Assembly (NCBI RefSeq): GCF_947499295.1
Contig: NZ_CANMNP010000002.1
Location: 372,001-436,000, forward strand
DNA: 64,000 nt
Origin: an uncultured Roseibium sp.
GTDB taxonomy: Bacteria > Pseudomonadota > Alphaproteobacteria > Rhizobiales > Stappiaceae
Direction of reading: 5' to 3'
Shown: positions 16,371 to 26,239 of the stretch, piece by piece
How the letters are laid out: each line of letters starts with the position of its first letter
Position numbering within the stretch: the stretch's first letter is position 1
Translations under genes and position numbers: made by a program
Notes under the pieces: generated by a model
The model's database searches: none
The model's input: the letters and a program-made list of their open reading frames with translations, nothing else
Told to the model about the DNA's origin: nothing

Positions 16371-18026
16371 ATGGCACAAAATAAGGCCAAAATGATCTCG
16401 CTCGAGGAAGGCGGTTTTGCGATCTTCCTCGTGGTGCTTGCTTTTGTCTGCTTGATCGTAGCAGGCAAGACATTTGATCAGGTCATGGCATTTCACGCTG
16501 GCATCGGCACATTGTTTGCCGCTGTGGGCGTGTTTTTTATCTTCAAAAACTACTTCGACGATGGCGGGGAACCGATCCCGGCTGAAATCGACGGAAAACC
16601 GAACTACAACATGGGACCGGTCAAATTCGGGACCATAGCAGCAGTATTCTGGGGGCTGGCCGGGTTTACGGTCGGGCTCGTGATCGCATTGCAGCTGGCA
16701 TGGCCGGCCCTGAATTTCGATCTGCCCTGGACCAATTTCGGGCGCTTGCGTCCCTTGCACACATCAGCTGTGATTTTCGCCTTTGGCGGCAACGTGCTGC
16801 TGGCCACGTCAATGTATGTGGTGCAAAGGACCAGCCGGGCCCGTATGCCGGGCAGGATCCTGCCTTGGTTCGTCATTCTCGGTTACAACGCATTCATCGT
16901 GATTGCGGGCACCGGGTACCTTCTGGGCGTGACCCAGAGTAAGGAATATGCGGAACCGGAATGGTATGCCGATCTGTGGCTGACCATCGTCTGGGTCTTC
17001 TACCTGTTCCTGTTCCTCGGCACGCTCTGGAAGCGGAAAGAGCCGCATATTTATGTGGCCAACTGGTTCTATCTGGCGTTCATCGTCACGATTGCCATGC
17101 TTCACATCACCAACAACCTGACGATACCGGTGTCGATCTATTCGACCAAGTCCTACATTGTCTGGTCGGGCGTACAGGACGCGATGGTGCAATGGTGGTA
17201 CGGCCACAACGCGGTCGGGTTCTTCCTGACAGCCGGCTTCCTGGCCATCATGTACTACTTCATTCCGAAGCAGGCTGACCGGCCGGTCTATTCGTACCGT
17301 CTGTCAATCGTCCACTTCTGGGCGCTGATCTTCCTCTACATCTGGGCTGGACCGCACCACCTTCACTATACGGCTCTGCCGCAATGGGCATCGACCCTGG
17401 GTGCAACCTTCTCCATCATCCTGTGGATGCCGTCCTGGGGTGGCATGATCAACGGTCTGATGACCCTTTCGGGTGCTTGGGACAAGCTGAGAACCGATCC
17501 GGTTCTGCGCATGATGGTTGTCTCGGTTGCATTCTACGGAATGTCGACCTTTGAAGGTCCGCTGATGAGCCTGCGCTCGGTCAACTCGCTGTCACATTAC
17601 ACCGACTGGACCATTGGCCATGTGCATTCCGGTGCTCTCGGCTGGGTGGGGTACATCTCCTTCGGCGCGATCTACTGCCTCGTTCCATGGCTTTGGAACA
17701 AGAAGCAGCTCTATTCGCTGAAGCTGGTGAACTGGCACTTCTGGCTGTCGACGCTCGGTATCGTTCTCTACATCACCGCGATGTGGGTGTCCGGTATCAT
17801 GCAGGGCCTGATGTGGCGCGCATACGACAGTCTCGGCTTCCTTGAATATTCGTTCGTGGAAACCGTGGAAGCGATGCATCCCTTCTACATCATCCGTGCT
17901 CTCGGCGGTGCGCTCTTTGTGATCGGCGCTGTGATCATGGCCTATAATCTCTGGATGACCGTCCGTCATGGCGAGGCTGAAGAAGCCGACGCTGCGCCGG
18001 CTGGCTCCCTGGCTCCGGCCGAATAG
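16371..18026 (+). CDS. ccoN: cbb3-type cytochrome c oxidase subunit I (CcoN)
   Basis: 551 residues from ATG 16371 ([11 protein letters not shown]), the normal CcoN length. Catalytic subunit of the high-affinity terminal oxidase, carrying haem b, high-spin haem b3 and CuB. About twelve membrane segments. [17 protein letters not shown] contains a conserved haem-ligand His, [17 protein letters not shown] a conserved CuB-region His, and [14 protein letters not shown] the His pair of the CuB/b3 site. [17 protein letters not shown] carries further haem ligands. Heads the ccoNOQP operon beneath a perfect FixK box. Confidence 0.96.
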   Translation: MAQNKAKMISLEEGGFAIFLVVLAFVCLIVAGKTFDQVMAFHAGIGTLFAAVGVFFIFKNYFDDGGEPIPAEIDGKPNYNMGPVKFGTIAAVFWGLAGFTVGLVIALQLAWPALNFDLPWTNFGRLRPLHTSAVIFAFGGNVLLATSMYVVQRTSRARMPGRILPWFVILGYNAFIVIAGTGYLLGVTQSKEYAEPEWYADLWLTIVWVFYLFLFLGTLWKRKEPHIYVANWFYLAFIVTIAMLHITNNLTIPVSIYSTKSYIVWSGVQDAMVQWWYGHNAVGFFLTAGFLAIMYYFIPKQADRPVYSYRLSIVHFWALIFLYIWAGPHHLHYTALPQWASTLGATFSIILWMPSWGGMINGLMTLSGAWDKLRTDPVLRMMVVSVAFYGMSTFEGPLMSLRSVNSLSHYTDWTIGHVHSGALGWVGYISFGAIYCLVPWLWNKKQLYSLKLVNWHFWLSTLGIVLYITAMWVSGIMQGLMWRAYDSLGFLEYSFVETVEAMHPFYIIRALGGALFVIGAVIMAYNLWMTVRHGEAEEADAAPAGSLAPAE

Positions 18027-18039
18027 GGGAGGGACAAAA

Positions 18040-18774
18040 ATGTCTGCATGGAAAAAACACGAAGTCTTTGAGAAGAACTCCTTTGTTCTGCTGATCGGCA
18101 TTCTGGTGGCGGTCGCCATAGGCGGTCTGGTCGAGATTGCGCCGCTCTTCTACTTGAAGAGCACGATCGAGAAGACCGTCGGAATGCGGCCCTACACGCC
18201 GCTCGAGCTCAAGGGGCGTGACATCTACATCCGTGAGGGATGTTACCTCTGCCACTCGCAGATGGTGCGCCCGATGCGGGACGAGATGGAACGCTATGGT
18301 CATTTCTCGCTGGCGGCGGAGTCAATGTATGACCATCCGTTCCAGTGGGGGTCCAAGCGTACAGGCCCGGACCTTGCCCGCGTTGGCGGCAAGTATTCCG
18401 ACGCCTGGCACACTGAGCACCTGATCGACCCAAGGTCTCTGGTTCCCGCGTCTATCATGCCCGGCTATCCGTTCCTGGCGGAAAACAAGCTGGATACGCG
18501 TGACACTCAATCGGCCCTGACGGTCAACAGCATCGTTGGTGTGCCTTACACCGAAGAGCAGATTGAGAACGCCGCCAGCGACCTGATGGGACAGGCTCGG
18601 CCGGACACGGATGCAGCTTATGCATTCGAGGAACGCTGGCCGACGGCTCAGATCCGTGATTTCGACGGCAACCCTGACGCCGTTACCGAGATGGACGCAC
18701 TCGTCGCCTATCTCCAGGTGCTCGGCACGATGGTGGACTTCTCCATCTACGACAACAAGGCAAACTCGAGGTAA
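18040..18774 (+). CDS. ccoO: cbb3 oxidase subunit II, monohaem cytochrome c (CcoO)
   Basis: 244 residues from ATG 18040, with GGGAGGGA just upstream. One N-terminal membrane anchor ([21 protein letters not shown]), then a periplasmic domain with a single haem-binding CYLCH motif; SQMVRP follows it as in all CcoO, and the axial Met is probably in the SIMPGYP segment. Passes electrons from CcoP toward the CcoN active site. Confidence 0.96.
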   Translation: MSAWKKHEVFEKNSFVLLIGILVAVAIGGLVEIAPLFYLKSTIEKTVGMRPYTPLELKGRDIYIREGCYLCHSQMVRPMRDEMERYGHFSLAAESMYDHPFQWGSKRTGPDLARVGGKYSDAWHTEHLIDPRSLVPASIMPGYPFLAENKLDTRDTQSALTVNSIVGVPYTEEQIENAASDLMGQARPDTDAAYAFEERWPTAQIRDFDGNPDAVTEMDALVAYLQVLGTMVDFSIYDNKANSR

Positions 18775-18779
18775 GGGCG

Positions 18780-18935
18780 ATGAACGAAACGTATACCGCT
18801 TTCGCAGGCTTCGCACAGACCTGGGGCCTACTCTACTTCATGATCCTGTTTGGCATCGTCCTGGCCTATGCGTTGTGGCCAAAGAACCGCAAAAAGTTCG
18901 ACGATGCAGCTCAGATCCCGTTTCGGGAGGATTGA
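18780..18935 (+). CDS. ccoQ: cbb3 oxidase small subunit CcoQ (FixQ)
   Basis: 51-residue protein between ccoO and ccoP. One membrane segment (LLYFMILFGIVLAYALW) followed by a basic then acidic tail (PKNRKKFDDAAQIPFRED), the standard CcoQ form. It stabilises the CcoN-CcoO-CcoP complex. Five bases separate it from ccoO and three from ccoP; its own 3' end supplies CGGGAGG as the ccoP ribosome site. Confidence 0.93.
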   Translation: MNETYTAFAGFAQTWGLLYFMILFGIVLAYALWPKNRKKFDDAAQIPFRED

Positions 18936-18938
18936 TTG

Positions 18939-19817
18939 ATGGCTGACGCACACAACAAGGAAGTCGACCAGGTTTCCGGGGTCGAAACAACCGGTCACGA
19001 GTGGGATGGCCTGAAGGAACTGAACAATCCCTTGCCGAGGTGGTGGCTGTATCTCTTTTACGTCACCATCGCCTGGGCGGTTGTTTACTGGATCCTTTAT
19101 CCGGCCTGGCCGTTGGTAACCAGTTACACCACAGGTGTCCTCGGCGCCAACCAGCGCATGGAAGCGATTGCCGCTTATGATCAGGGTATTGCCGACCGGT
19201 CCGAGTTTGCCGACAAGATTGTCGCAACTTCGCTACAGGACATTTCGGCTGATCAGGATATGCTGCAATTTGCATTGGCAAACGGACAGGCTGCCTTCGG
19301 TGACAACTGTGCACCTTGCCATGGCAGCGGCGGCACGGGTGCGGAGGGTTATCCAAACCTGCAGGATGACACCTGGCTTTGGGGAGGCACATTGGATGAC
19401 ATCCAAACCACCTTGCTCCATGGCATCCGCACAACCAATGACGACACCCGTTTCGGTGACATGCCGGCGTATGGCCGCGACGAGCTTCTGAGCAAGGACG
19501 AGATCAATCAGGTTTCGAACTTCGTCGCATCCAAAGCTGGACTGGAAACGGACGAGGGTGTTGATCTGGCCGCTGGGCAGACGCTCTACGAAGACAATTG
19601 CGCGGCATGTCATGGCGACAACCTCGAAGGTATCCAGGAAGTCGGAGCACCGAGCTTGATGTCGGCCAACTACCTTTATGGCAAATCGCTTGATGCCATC
19701 AAGGCACAGGTCACGAACCCGCGGAACGGTGTGATGCCCGCATGGGCGGATCGTCTCGATCCGGCGACCATCAAGTCGTTGACGGTTTACGTCCACTCCT
19801 TCGGTGGTGGTCAGTAA
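18939..19817 (+). CDS. ccoP: cbb3 oxidase subunit III, dihaem cytochrome c (CcoP)
   Basis: 292 residues from ATG 18939. The N-terminal segment GHEWDGLKELNNPLPRWW is the conserved CcoP signature; a membrane anchor follows (LFYVTIAWAVVYWILYPAWP). The periplasmic part has two haem-c sites, CAPCH and CAACH, each heading a cytochrome c fold with axial Met residues (FGDMPAYG and GVMPAWADR). It receives electrons from the bc1 complex or soluble carriers. Last gene before a strong terminator. Confidence 0.96.
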   Translation: MADAHNKEVDQVSGVETTGHEWDGLKELNNPLPRWWLYLFYVTIAWAVVYWILYPAWPLVTSYTTGVLGANQRMEAIAAYDQGIADRSEFADKIVATSLQDISADQDMLQFALANGQAAFGDNCAPCHGSGGTGAEGYPNLQDDTWLWGGTLDDIQTTLLHGIRTTNDDTRFGDMPAYGRDELLSKDEINQVSNFVASKAGLETDEGVDLAAGQTLYEDNCAACHGDNLEGIQEVGAPSLMSANYLYGKSLDAIKAQVTNPRNGVMPAWADRLDPATIKSLTVYVHSFGGGQ

Positions 19818-19888
19818 AACTGTCAGGCCGGGCCTGCAATTCACAGGACTGATGCGACAAAAACGCCAGATGGCCTGAATGATTTGAT

Positions 19889-19925
19889 CCGGCGCAAAGT
19901 GTGACGCTTTGCGCCGGTTTATTTT
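19889..19925 (+). terminator. Terminator after ccoNOQP
   Basis: Perfect 11-bp stem CCGGCGCAAAG / CTTTGCGCCGG with a 7-base loop, followed by TTTATTTT. Separates ccoNOQP from ccoGHIS. Confidence 0.9.
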
Positions 19926-20006
19926 GAGATACGGATGCTAAAGATCATGAGCATCTGAAAGTTCAGATCCTATTGGGGCAGGATCGCGTTTAAGAGGACG
20001 GGCGGC

Positions 20007-21470
20007 ATGTCTACGGACACCGAAACGCATGAAGGCTCGCAATCCGACGAATGGTTTGCGTCAGCCAAAAAGATCTATCCCATGGCGACCCACGGTCTGT
20101 TTCGCAGGATCAAGTGGGCACTGCTATTCATTACTCTGGGCATCTACTACTTTCTCCCTTTCATTCGGTATGACAGGGGGCCGAACGCACCGGGACAGGC
20201 TGTTCTGGTCGATATGGAGCACCGGCGGGCATATTTTTTCTTCATCGAGATCTGGCCGCAGGAAGTCTATTACCTCACCGGCCTTCTCATTATCGCAGCA
20301 GTGGCCTTGTTTTTGATGAACGCCGTCGCTGGCCGGATCTGGTGTGGCTATCTGTGCCCTCAGACGGTTTGGACGGATCTGTTCCTGTGGGTCGAGCGAC
20401 AGGTCGAGGGTGACAGGCGCGAGCGCATCGCGTTCGACAAACAGCCCTGGACCGCCAGCAAGGTTGGCAAAAGAGCGACAAAACACTTCTTCTGGCTGAT
20501 GATTGCCTGGTGGACAGGTGGAGCCTGGGTTCTTTACTTCAACGATGCCCCGACGCTGGTCTGGCAATTGCTGACGTTCCAGGCACCCATGATTGCCTAT
20601 ATCTGGATCGGGATACTGACCACGACGACGTATCTGCTGGCGGGTTTCATGCGGGAGCAGGTGTGCATCTATATGTGCCCCTGGCCACGGATTCAGGCTG
20701 CACTGACCGACGAAAAAGCCCTCAACGTCACCTATCGTTGGGATCGTGGTGAACCGCGCGGATCCCTGAAGCAAAACAAGAAACTCGTTGATCAGGGACT
20801 TCCCGCAGGCGATTGCATCGACTGCTATCAGTGTTTCCAGGTCTGTCCGACAGGGGTCGATATTCGCAAAGGGATGCAGCTTGATTGCATTCAGTGTGGC
20901 CTCTGCATCGACGCGTGCGACAACATCATGAAGAAGGTCGGAAAGCCAACGGGCCTGATCGCTTATGATACTGACGAAAACATTGAACGCCGGATCGAAG
21001 GCAAGGAACCGGTCTACGAGATTGTCCGCGTCCGAACCGTTGTCTATGCGGCAGTCATTGCGCTGGTTGGCGCGATCATGCTGTTCGTGTTGCTCAACCG
21101 GGATTTTGCCGACATCAGCGTTCTGCACGACAGAAATCCGGTCTTTGTGGAACAGTCCGACGGATCTGTGCGCAACGGCTATTCGGTTCGTCTTTCGAAC
21201 AAGCGTCGCCACGAGCGCCACTTCATGCTTCACGTGGAGGGCATGCCGCCCGAAACGCTTGTTGAAGCTGTAGGCGTCGACGAAACCTTTGCCGGCCGGC
21301 CATTTATTGAGGTTGGTCCGGACACCACGCGGGAAGTTCGGATACTGGTGACATCGCCGCCAAGTTTAGACATGCCTCATTCGACACCCGTCATCTTCCG
21401 GATCACGGAAAGCGTGATGGGTGAGGTTGTGACAGCCAGAGACACGTTCAAAGCCCCGGGAAATCCTTGA
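20007..21470 (+). CDS. ccoG: cbb3 oxidase assembly ferredoxin-type protein CcoG (FixG)
   Basis: 487 residues, about five membrane segments. WCGYLCPQTVWTDLF and CIYMCPWPRIQAAL are the family CxxxC-P motifs; two 4Fe-4S motifs follow (CIDCYQCFQVCP and CIQCGLCIDACD). The C-terminal 120 residues form the periplasmic Ig-like FixG domain. CcoG is a cupric reductase that supplies Cu(I) for the CuB centre of CcoN. First gene of ccoGHIS; I saw no clear FixK box in the 80 bases after the ccoP terminator, so its promoter is unassigned. Confidence 0.94.
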   Translation: MSTDTETHEGSQSDEWFASAKKIYPMATHGLFRRIKWALLFITLGIYYFLPFIRYDRGPNAPGQAVLVDMEHRRAYFFFIEIWPQEVYYLTGLLIIAAVALFLMNAVAGRIWCGYLCPQTVWTDLFLWVERQVEGDRRERIAFDKQPWTASKVGKRATKHFFWLMIAWWTGGAWVLYFNDAPTLVWQLLTFQAPMIAYIWIGILTTTTYLLAGFMREQVCIYMCPWPRIQAALTDEKALNVTYRWDRGEPRGSLKQNKKLVDQGLPAGDCIDCYQCFQVCPTGVDIRKGMQLDCIQCGLCIDACDNIMKKVGKPTGLIAYDTDENIERRIEGKEPVYEIVRVRTVVYAAVIALVGAIMLFVLLNRDFADISVLHDRNPVFVEQSDGSVRNGYSVRLSNKRRHERHFMLHVEGMPPETLVEAVGVDETFAGRPFIEVGPDTTREVRILVTSPPSLDMPHSTPVIFRITESVMGEVVTARDTFKAPGNP

Positions 21471-21477
21471 GGAGATA

Positions 21478-21993
21478 ATGATGACCATGGTCCAGTCGAA
21501 CATGAAGGATCCAAAGGCTATTACCGGCAAGACGGTGCTGGCCTGGCTGATAGGGTTTTTTGGCGTCATTTTTACCGCCAACGCGATTTTTCTTTACCTT
21601 GCATTCGGATCATTCCCGGGCGTGGTCGTGGAAAGTTCCTATGAGGCCGGGCAGGCCTACAATCAGGAAATTGCGGCTGCAAAGGCTCAGGAAGAATTGC
21701 ACTGGCAGGTGACCAATGAAGTTACCCGGACGGCTGGTGCAAGTGCCAAGGTTCAGGTCACGGCATTGGATGCAAAGGGGACGCCTCTCTATGGTGTGGA
21801 TGTCAAAGCCGCGCTGCGGCGCCCCGCTCAGGGTGAGGGGGATGTCGAGCTCTTCCTGAATGCAGATGGCGGCGGCCGGTATACGGCTGACGTCTCCAGT
21901 TTGCCTGCCGGCAATTGGAACCTTGTGTTGGTAATCGAGCAGGACGGTAAGCGGATGTTCAAGTCCGAAAACCGGGTTTTCCTGACGGATTGA
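21478..21993 (+). CDS. ccoH: FixH family protein (CcoH)
   Basis: 171 residues with GAGGAGA upstream. One N-terminal membrane segment (VLAWLIGFFGVIFTANAIFLYLAFGSFPG) and a periplasmic Ig-like beta domain, the FixH plan. CcoH interacts with CcoN during assembly and may stay with the mature complex. Begins 7 bases after ccoG; ccoI follows after 10 bases. Confidence 0.92.
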   Translation: MMTMVQSNMKDPKAITGKTVLAWLIGFFGVIFTANAIFLYLAFGSFPGVVVESSYEAGQAYNQEIAAAKAQEELHWQVTNEVTRTAGASAKVQVTALDAKGTPLYGVDVKAALRRPAQGEGDVELFLNADGGGRYTADVSSLPAGNWNLVLVIEQDGKRMFKSENRVFLTD

Positions 21994-22003
21994 GGCGACT
22001 GTC

Positions 22004-24253
22004 TTGACGGTTCATCAGCGCGATTGGCAGGCTTTTGTCACCCCGGGAAAGGACGGCGCGGTTCATATGGACCTCGCCGTCGACGGTATCACCTGTGCTG
22101 CCTGCATGGGCGAAATTGAGCGTGGCTTGCGCCGGCTTCCGGGAATTCGCAATGCACGGGTCAACCTGACCAGCCAGCGTCTTGCAGTCGACTGGGTCCA
22201 GGATGAGACCGGAGCCGACGAGATTGTTGCCGAGTTGGAGCGTCTCGGCTATGCGGCGCATCCCTTCGATCCCGCGAGTCAGCGCGAGCGGCAGGACAAA
22301 AGCGGCAAACAATTGTTGCGTTGCCTGGCGGTTGCAGGTTTCGCCGGCATGAACATCATGCTGTTGTCCGTTTCCGTCTGGTCCGGAAATGCAACTGACA
22401 TTACCCCTGAAACGCGTGATTTCTTTCACTGGTTGTCAGCTTTGATTGCGCTGCCGACCGTTGCCTATTCGGGCCGGCCTTTCGTGAAAAGCGCGTTCAA
22501 GGCGCTCTCCGCGGGGCGGTTGAATATGGATGTGCCGATCGTGATCGGTGTCTTTCTTGCGGTTGCTCTCTCAGTCGTGCAAACGATCCAGCATCATCAT
22601 CATGCCTATTTTGAATCTGCGGTGATGTTGCTGTTCTTTTTGCTGATTGGCCGATATCTCGACCACAATATGCGTGGCCGCACGCGTTCCTTCGCTGAAA
22701 ACATTGCCGCTTTGAAGGCTGAAGTCGCAGCCCGGATCAATCCGGATGGCAGCGTCCGCGAAGTTCCGCTTTCCAAGATTGAGACCGGTGACCTTGTCAT
22801 GGTCTCGGGTGGTGAACGTGTTCCCGTTGACGGAGTTGTCGAAACAGGCGCTTCGGAAATCGACCAGAGCCTGGTGACGGGGGAAAGTGTTCTTGTTCCC
22901 GTAAATCCGGGGCAGCGCGTTTACGCTGGTACTTTGAACGGAGCAGGAGCCTTGCAGGTGCGCGTTGAGGCCGCGTCCGGTGCGACGCTCCTGGATGAGG
23001 TCAATCGGCTTCTTGAAACCGCGTCACAGGCAAAGTCGAAGTATGTTCGCGTTGCCGATCGGGCGGCCCGGCTTTATGCGCCACTTGTGCACGGTGCAGC
23101 GGCAATCACCTTCCTTGGCTGGCTACTGGCAGGACTGGCTTGGCAGCCCGCGCTTGTGATTTCCATTTCGGTTCTGATCATTACCTGTCCCTGTGCGCTC
23201 GGGCTTGCGGTGCCCGCGGTCCAGGTCGTTGCCTCGGGACAGTTGTTTCGATGCGGTGTCCTTCTGAATTCAAGCGATGCGATCGAACGTCTGGCCGATA
23301 TTGACACCATCTTGTTCGACAAGACGGGTACTCTAACGCTGGCGGAACCGGAACTTTGCGGTGAAATAGACCTGTCAGACGACACGGTGCTTCTGGCCGG
23401 CCGGCTTGCTCTGGCCAGCCGCCATCCTCTGTCGACTGCACTTGTCAAGGCAACAGGTGCGATCACACCGCTTGCTGAAGTAACCGAGGTTTCCGGCGCT
23501 GGACTGGAAGCGGAAGTTGCCGGCAAAACGCTTCGGCTCGGCAGCCCGATGTTCTGCGGTGCGTCTCGCCAGCAGATCGAGCGAGCCTTGTCCGAGACAC
23601 CGGGCGCTTCGCTTCTTGCGATCCGGCACGGTGATGCACCAGTTCGGCTTTTGACCTTCCGTCAGAGCCTGCGTCTTGATGCGCGTGCCGTCATTGATCA
23701 GCTGAAGGCGCAAGGGTTTGCACTTGAGATTGTCTCAGGTGACACAGAGCCGGCCGTCGCCGCATGCGCGAAGGCTCTTGGTGTGGATGCCTGGCAAGCA
23801 GGCATGAAACCGGCCAGCAAGATTGCCCGGTTGGAAGCACTTCAGGCTGAAGGCAGGAACGTGTTGATGGTGGGGGATGGTCTCAACGATGCACCAGCGC
23901 TCGCCGGTGCAAATGTTTCGCTGTCTCCGGTCTCGGCTGTGCATTTGAGCCAGGCTGCCGCAGACGCGGTCTTTCTGGGCGATAAATTGCAACCCGTTGC
24001 GGACGCACTGCGACTTTCAAAGCGAGCCCGTGCTGCGATCGAGCAGAACCTTTGGATTTCGGTTGTCTACAACATCATTGCGGTACCGATCGCAGTCGCC
24101 GGTTTCGTGACACCGCTTATGGCCGCTGTTGCCATGTCTGCGTCTTCATTGGCAGTGACGGCAAATGCGCTGAAACTACGGTTGGGTGAGGACGCCAATT
24201 CACGTGAACCACTGCCGCTTCGCAAGTCCGAAGACCAGCTGGCAAAGGGATAA
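22004..24253 (+). CDS. ccoI: Copper-exporting P-type ATPase CcoI (FixI)
   Basis: 749 residues from a TTG start with TGAGGCG 6-7 bases upstream. N-terminal heavy-metal domain with GITCAACMGEIERGL (Cys-Ala-Ala-Cys). Membrane segments follow, including the ion-path motif CPCALGLAVP. The phosphorylation loop is FDKTGTLTL, with TGES in the actuator domain, HP in ASRHPLSTAL and GDGLNDAPAL. This P1B ATPase moves copper to the periplasm for the cbb3 binuclear centre. Confidence 0.95.
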   Translation: MTVHQRDWQAFVTPGKDGAVHMDLAVDGITCAACMGEIERGLRRLPGIRNARVNLTSQRLAVDWVQDETGADEIVAELERLGYAAHPFDPASQRERQDKSGKQLLRCLAVAGFAGMNIMLLSVSVWSGNATDITPETRDFFHWLSALIALPTVAYSGRPFVKSAFKALSAGRLNMDVPIVIGVFLAVALSVVQTIQHHHHAYFESAVMLLFFLLIGRYLDHNMRGRTRSFAENIAALKAEVAARINPDGSVREVPLSKIETGDLVMVSGGERVPVDGVVETGASEIDQSLVTGESVLVPVNPGQRVYAGTLNGAGALQVRVEAASGATLLDEVNRLLETASQAKSKYVRVADRAARLYAPLVHGAAAITFLGWLLAGLAWQPALVISISVLIITCPCALGLAVPAVQVVASGQLFRCGVLLNSSDAIERLADIDTILFDKTGTLTLAEPELCGEIDLSDDTVLLAGRLALASRHPLSTALVKATGAITPLAEVTEVSGAGLEAEVAGKTLRLGSPMFCGASRQQIERALSETPGASLLAIRHGDAPVRLLTFRQSLRLDARAVIDQLKAQGFALEIVSGDTEPAVAACAKALGVDAWQAGMKPASKIARLEALQAEGRNVLMVGDGLNDAPALAGANVSLSPVSAVHLSQAAADAVFLGDKLQPVADALRLSKRARAAIEQNLWISVVYNIIAVPIAVAGFVTPLMAAVAMSASSLAVTANALKLRLGEDANSREPLPLRKSEDQLAKG

Positions 24254-24258
24254 CGCTC

Positions 24259-24408
24259 ATGGATGTGCTCATTTTCCTGATCCCGATTGCCTTGTTCTTG
24301 GGCGCGCTCGGCTTGGGCGCGTTTCTCTGGTCCCTGAAGAGCGGTCAATATGACGACCTGGAAGGTGCTAAATGGCGCATCCTGGACGATGACGATCTGC
24401 CCGATTGA
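24259..24408 (+). CDS. ccoS: cbb3 oxidase maturation protein CcoS (FixS)
   Basis: 49 residues, starting 5 bases after ccoI. One membrane segment (LIFLIPIALFLGALGLGAFLW) followed by SLKSGQYDDLEGAKWRIL, the conserved CcoS motif that ends in an acidic tail. Needed for cofactor insertion into the oxidase. Last gene of ccoGHIS. Confidence 0.94.
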   Translation: MDVLIFLIPIALFLGALGLGAFLWSLKSGQYDDLEGAKWRILDDDDLPD

Positions 24409-24461
24409 GCGGTGCTCTATTCGTTGGCGCGAGCGTGTGCAGATCATTACACTGCTAGGAT

Positions 24462-25163
24462 GTGGTGTGGGCGGTCAGACTTGAGATCTCGTGCGTGGAA
24501 AAGTTTCCCGAAGAAAACAAACCCGGTTACGCGGTCTATTCTCGCAGATCTCTAGCGATCTACGACACCTTGGTTCTGGGACTTTCCAATCGTTTCATCT
24601 GGCGCTGTCCAAGCCGGCATCTCATTAGACATCACGAGGAAAATTTGGCAGCGTGCCATCTTGATATCGGCGTAGGCACCGGTTTCTTCCTCGACAAGGC
24701 CAGGTTTCCTGAAAGGTCACCGCAGATTACTCTGCTTGACCCGAACAGGGATTGTCTGGAAATTGCAACGGAACGCATCAGCAGGTACAAGCCGAAATCC
24801 GTTCACGCCGATGCATTGGTTCCATTCCCGCGCACTCTTGGTCACTTCGACAGTATCGGGCTGAACTATCTTCTTCATTGCTTGCCAGGTTCGATGACCC
24901 GAAAGTCGGTCATTTTCGACCACCTGAAGCCTCACCTTTCCGAAGACGGGATGGTTTTTGGATCGACCATCTTGCAAGGCGTAAATCCGTGCCCGCCGGT
25001 CGCTCGCAAGCTGATGAGTATCTACAATTCAAAAGGCGTTTTTGCGAACGCCAACGACACTCTGGAAACATTGCGAGCTGAACTCTCTGCGCGGTTCGCC
25101 GAAGTGTCCATTCAGATGATTGGATGTGTTGCCTTGTTTGCTGCCAGATCTGCAAAACCATGA
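24462..25163 (+). CDS. Class I SAM-dependent methyltransferase
   Basis: 233 residues from GTG 24462; GTG at 24495 is also possible and no clear ribosome site decides. Rossmann-fold methyltransferase: HLDIGVGTGFFLDKA is motif I (SAM-binding glycine loop), ITLLDPNRDCLEIA carries the acidic residue of motif II, and DSIGLNYLLHCLPG corresponds to motif IV. YDTLVLGLSNRFIWRC before the fold resembles other small-molecule methyltransferases. Substrate not recognisable. It follows ccoS by 53 bases on the same strand but is not part of known cbb3 sets. Confidence 0.8.
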   Translation: MVWAVRLEISCVEKFPEENKPGYAVYSRRSLAIYDTLVLGLSNRFIWRCPSRHLIRHHEENLAACHLDIGVGTGFFLDKARFPERSPQITLLDPNRDCLEIATERISRYKPKSVHADALVPFPRTLGHFDSIGLNYLLHCLPGSMTRKSVIFDHLKPHLSEDGMVFGSTILQGVNPCPPVARKLMSIYNSKGVFANANDTLETLRAELSARFAEVSIQMIGCVALFAARSAKP

Positions 25164-25664
25164 GGGACAGGCTGTCAACTCAATGCCGGACTGCAGGCCT
25201 AGGCCAGTGCACTTGACATCGCCATGCCCGCTGCCAGCAACACCAGCGCTATACCGGCAATCAGCAACATGTTGTCTCGCTGAAACGATCCTGCAGGTAT
25301 GTCGACGTCCGGCTTGTCGGCAGCAAACGTTTCTTCGTTTTGGAACATTTCTTGATGCAAGGGCATAGAGCGGACAACCGGCAGAATGTGTGTTTAAGGC
25401 ATTGACGATACAGCCTCACCATGACGCTCAGGATTGAATCCCGCGTTAAAGCGATAGGCGACAAAAGATTAATGTGCCGCAACATTACCGAGAGGTGAAA
25501 GGGTCTGTTTGCATCCCGGGAGTTTTGTAAACACCTTACCAATCCATGCAGGCTTTCCGGTGCCTCCCTGGACGCTGCAAATCAAGACAAAACAGGCGAA
25601 ATTCACTGGCTAACTCATTGTTCAGACTTTCATGTCAACACTGTCGGGAAACATGGAGGACTAG
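25164..25664. other. 501-base region between methyltransferase and receiver gene
   Basis: Holds a candidate small membrane protein on the minus strand (25199-25348). The rest (about 25370-25650) shows no convincing gene; the end carries TGGAGG before the GTG start at 25665. No FixK box or terminator noticed. Confidence 0.6.
25199..25348 (-). CDS. Possible small single-pass membrane protein (hypothetical)
   Basis: 49-residue frame: a hydrophilic acidic N-terminus (MFQNEETFAADKPDVDIP), then RDN and a continuous hydrophobic stretch (MLLIAGIALVLLAAGMAM). The arrangement looks like a real one-span protein. Evidence is limited to this composition: no good ribosome site is seen, and an upstream ATG at 25366 would add six residues. 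It is convergent with the methyltransferase gene. Could be spurious. Confidence 0.45.
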   Translation of the reverse strand: MFQNEETFAADKPDVDIPAGSFQRDNMLLIAGIALVLLAAGMAMSSALA

Positions 25665-26204
25665 GTGAGCCTGGATCTTGCCTCGCTGACATTTTTGTTG
25701 GTCGAAGACAGTGCATATATGCGGACGATCCTGCGCACGATGCTGCAGGGCTTCGGTGCGCGTCGAATTGTTGAGGCCGAGGACGGTGCATCCGGCCTCG
25801 AGGCCATGGATCGTGCCAATCCCGATATCTTGATCCTTGATTGGGTCATGCCGATTCTGGACGGTGCTGACATGGTCCGCATGATCCGCAGTCCCAACAA
25901 TCCGTTCGCTTATATCCCGATCATCATGGTGACAGCGCATACGGAACGCAGCCGGATCGTTGAAGCGCGCCGGCTCGGTGTTCATGAGCTTTTGTCCAAA
26001 CCAATTTCTGCGAAGTCTCTTTATCAACGCGTCTCGAGCGTCATATTGCATCCGCGTGACTTCATCAAAACCGCCACCTATTTTGGGCCGGCGCCGCGGG
26101 AGATTCGCAACCGTCAGAAAATCTGGCAGGGAGGACCGGGTCAGCCGCAAGGTCAACCACCTGGTGAGGAAGGTCCCGTCGAAAACATCACCGCAATCGG
26201 TTGA
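25665..26204 (+). CDS. Response regulator with receiver domain and proline-rich tail
   Basis: 179 residues from GTG 25665 with TGGAGG 5 bases upstream. Receiver: VEDSAYMR acidic site, phospho-acceptor Asp59 (LILDWVMPILDG), Thr in MVTAHTE and Lys in LLSKPIS. After the receiver about 50 residues remain, with DFIKTATYFGPAPREIRNR and a Gln/Pro/Gly-rich end that forms no known output domain. This plan is common among alphaproteobacterial receiver proteins of unknown role. No kinase is adjacent. Confidence 0.82.
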   Translation: MSLDLASLTFLLVEDSAYMRTILRTMLQGFGARRIVEAEDGASGLEAMDRANPDILILDWVMPILDGADMVRMIRSPNNPFAYIPIIMVTAHTERSRIVEARRLGVHELLSKPISAKSLYQRVSSVILHPRDFIKTATYFGPAPREIRNRQKIWQGGPGQPQGQPPGEEGPVENITAIG

Positions 26205-26239
26205 TTTTCAGGATTTTTGCGCTGCCGACTTGGCTCTGG

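Noticed and set aside
20124-21233. 369-residue minus-strand frame opposite ccoG
   Set aside because: Low-complexity shadow translation with no domain sense; ccoG on the other strand is certain.
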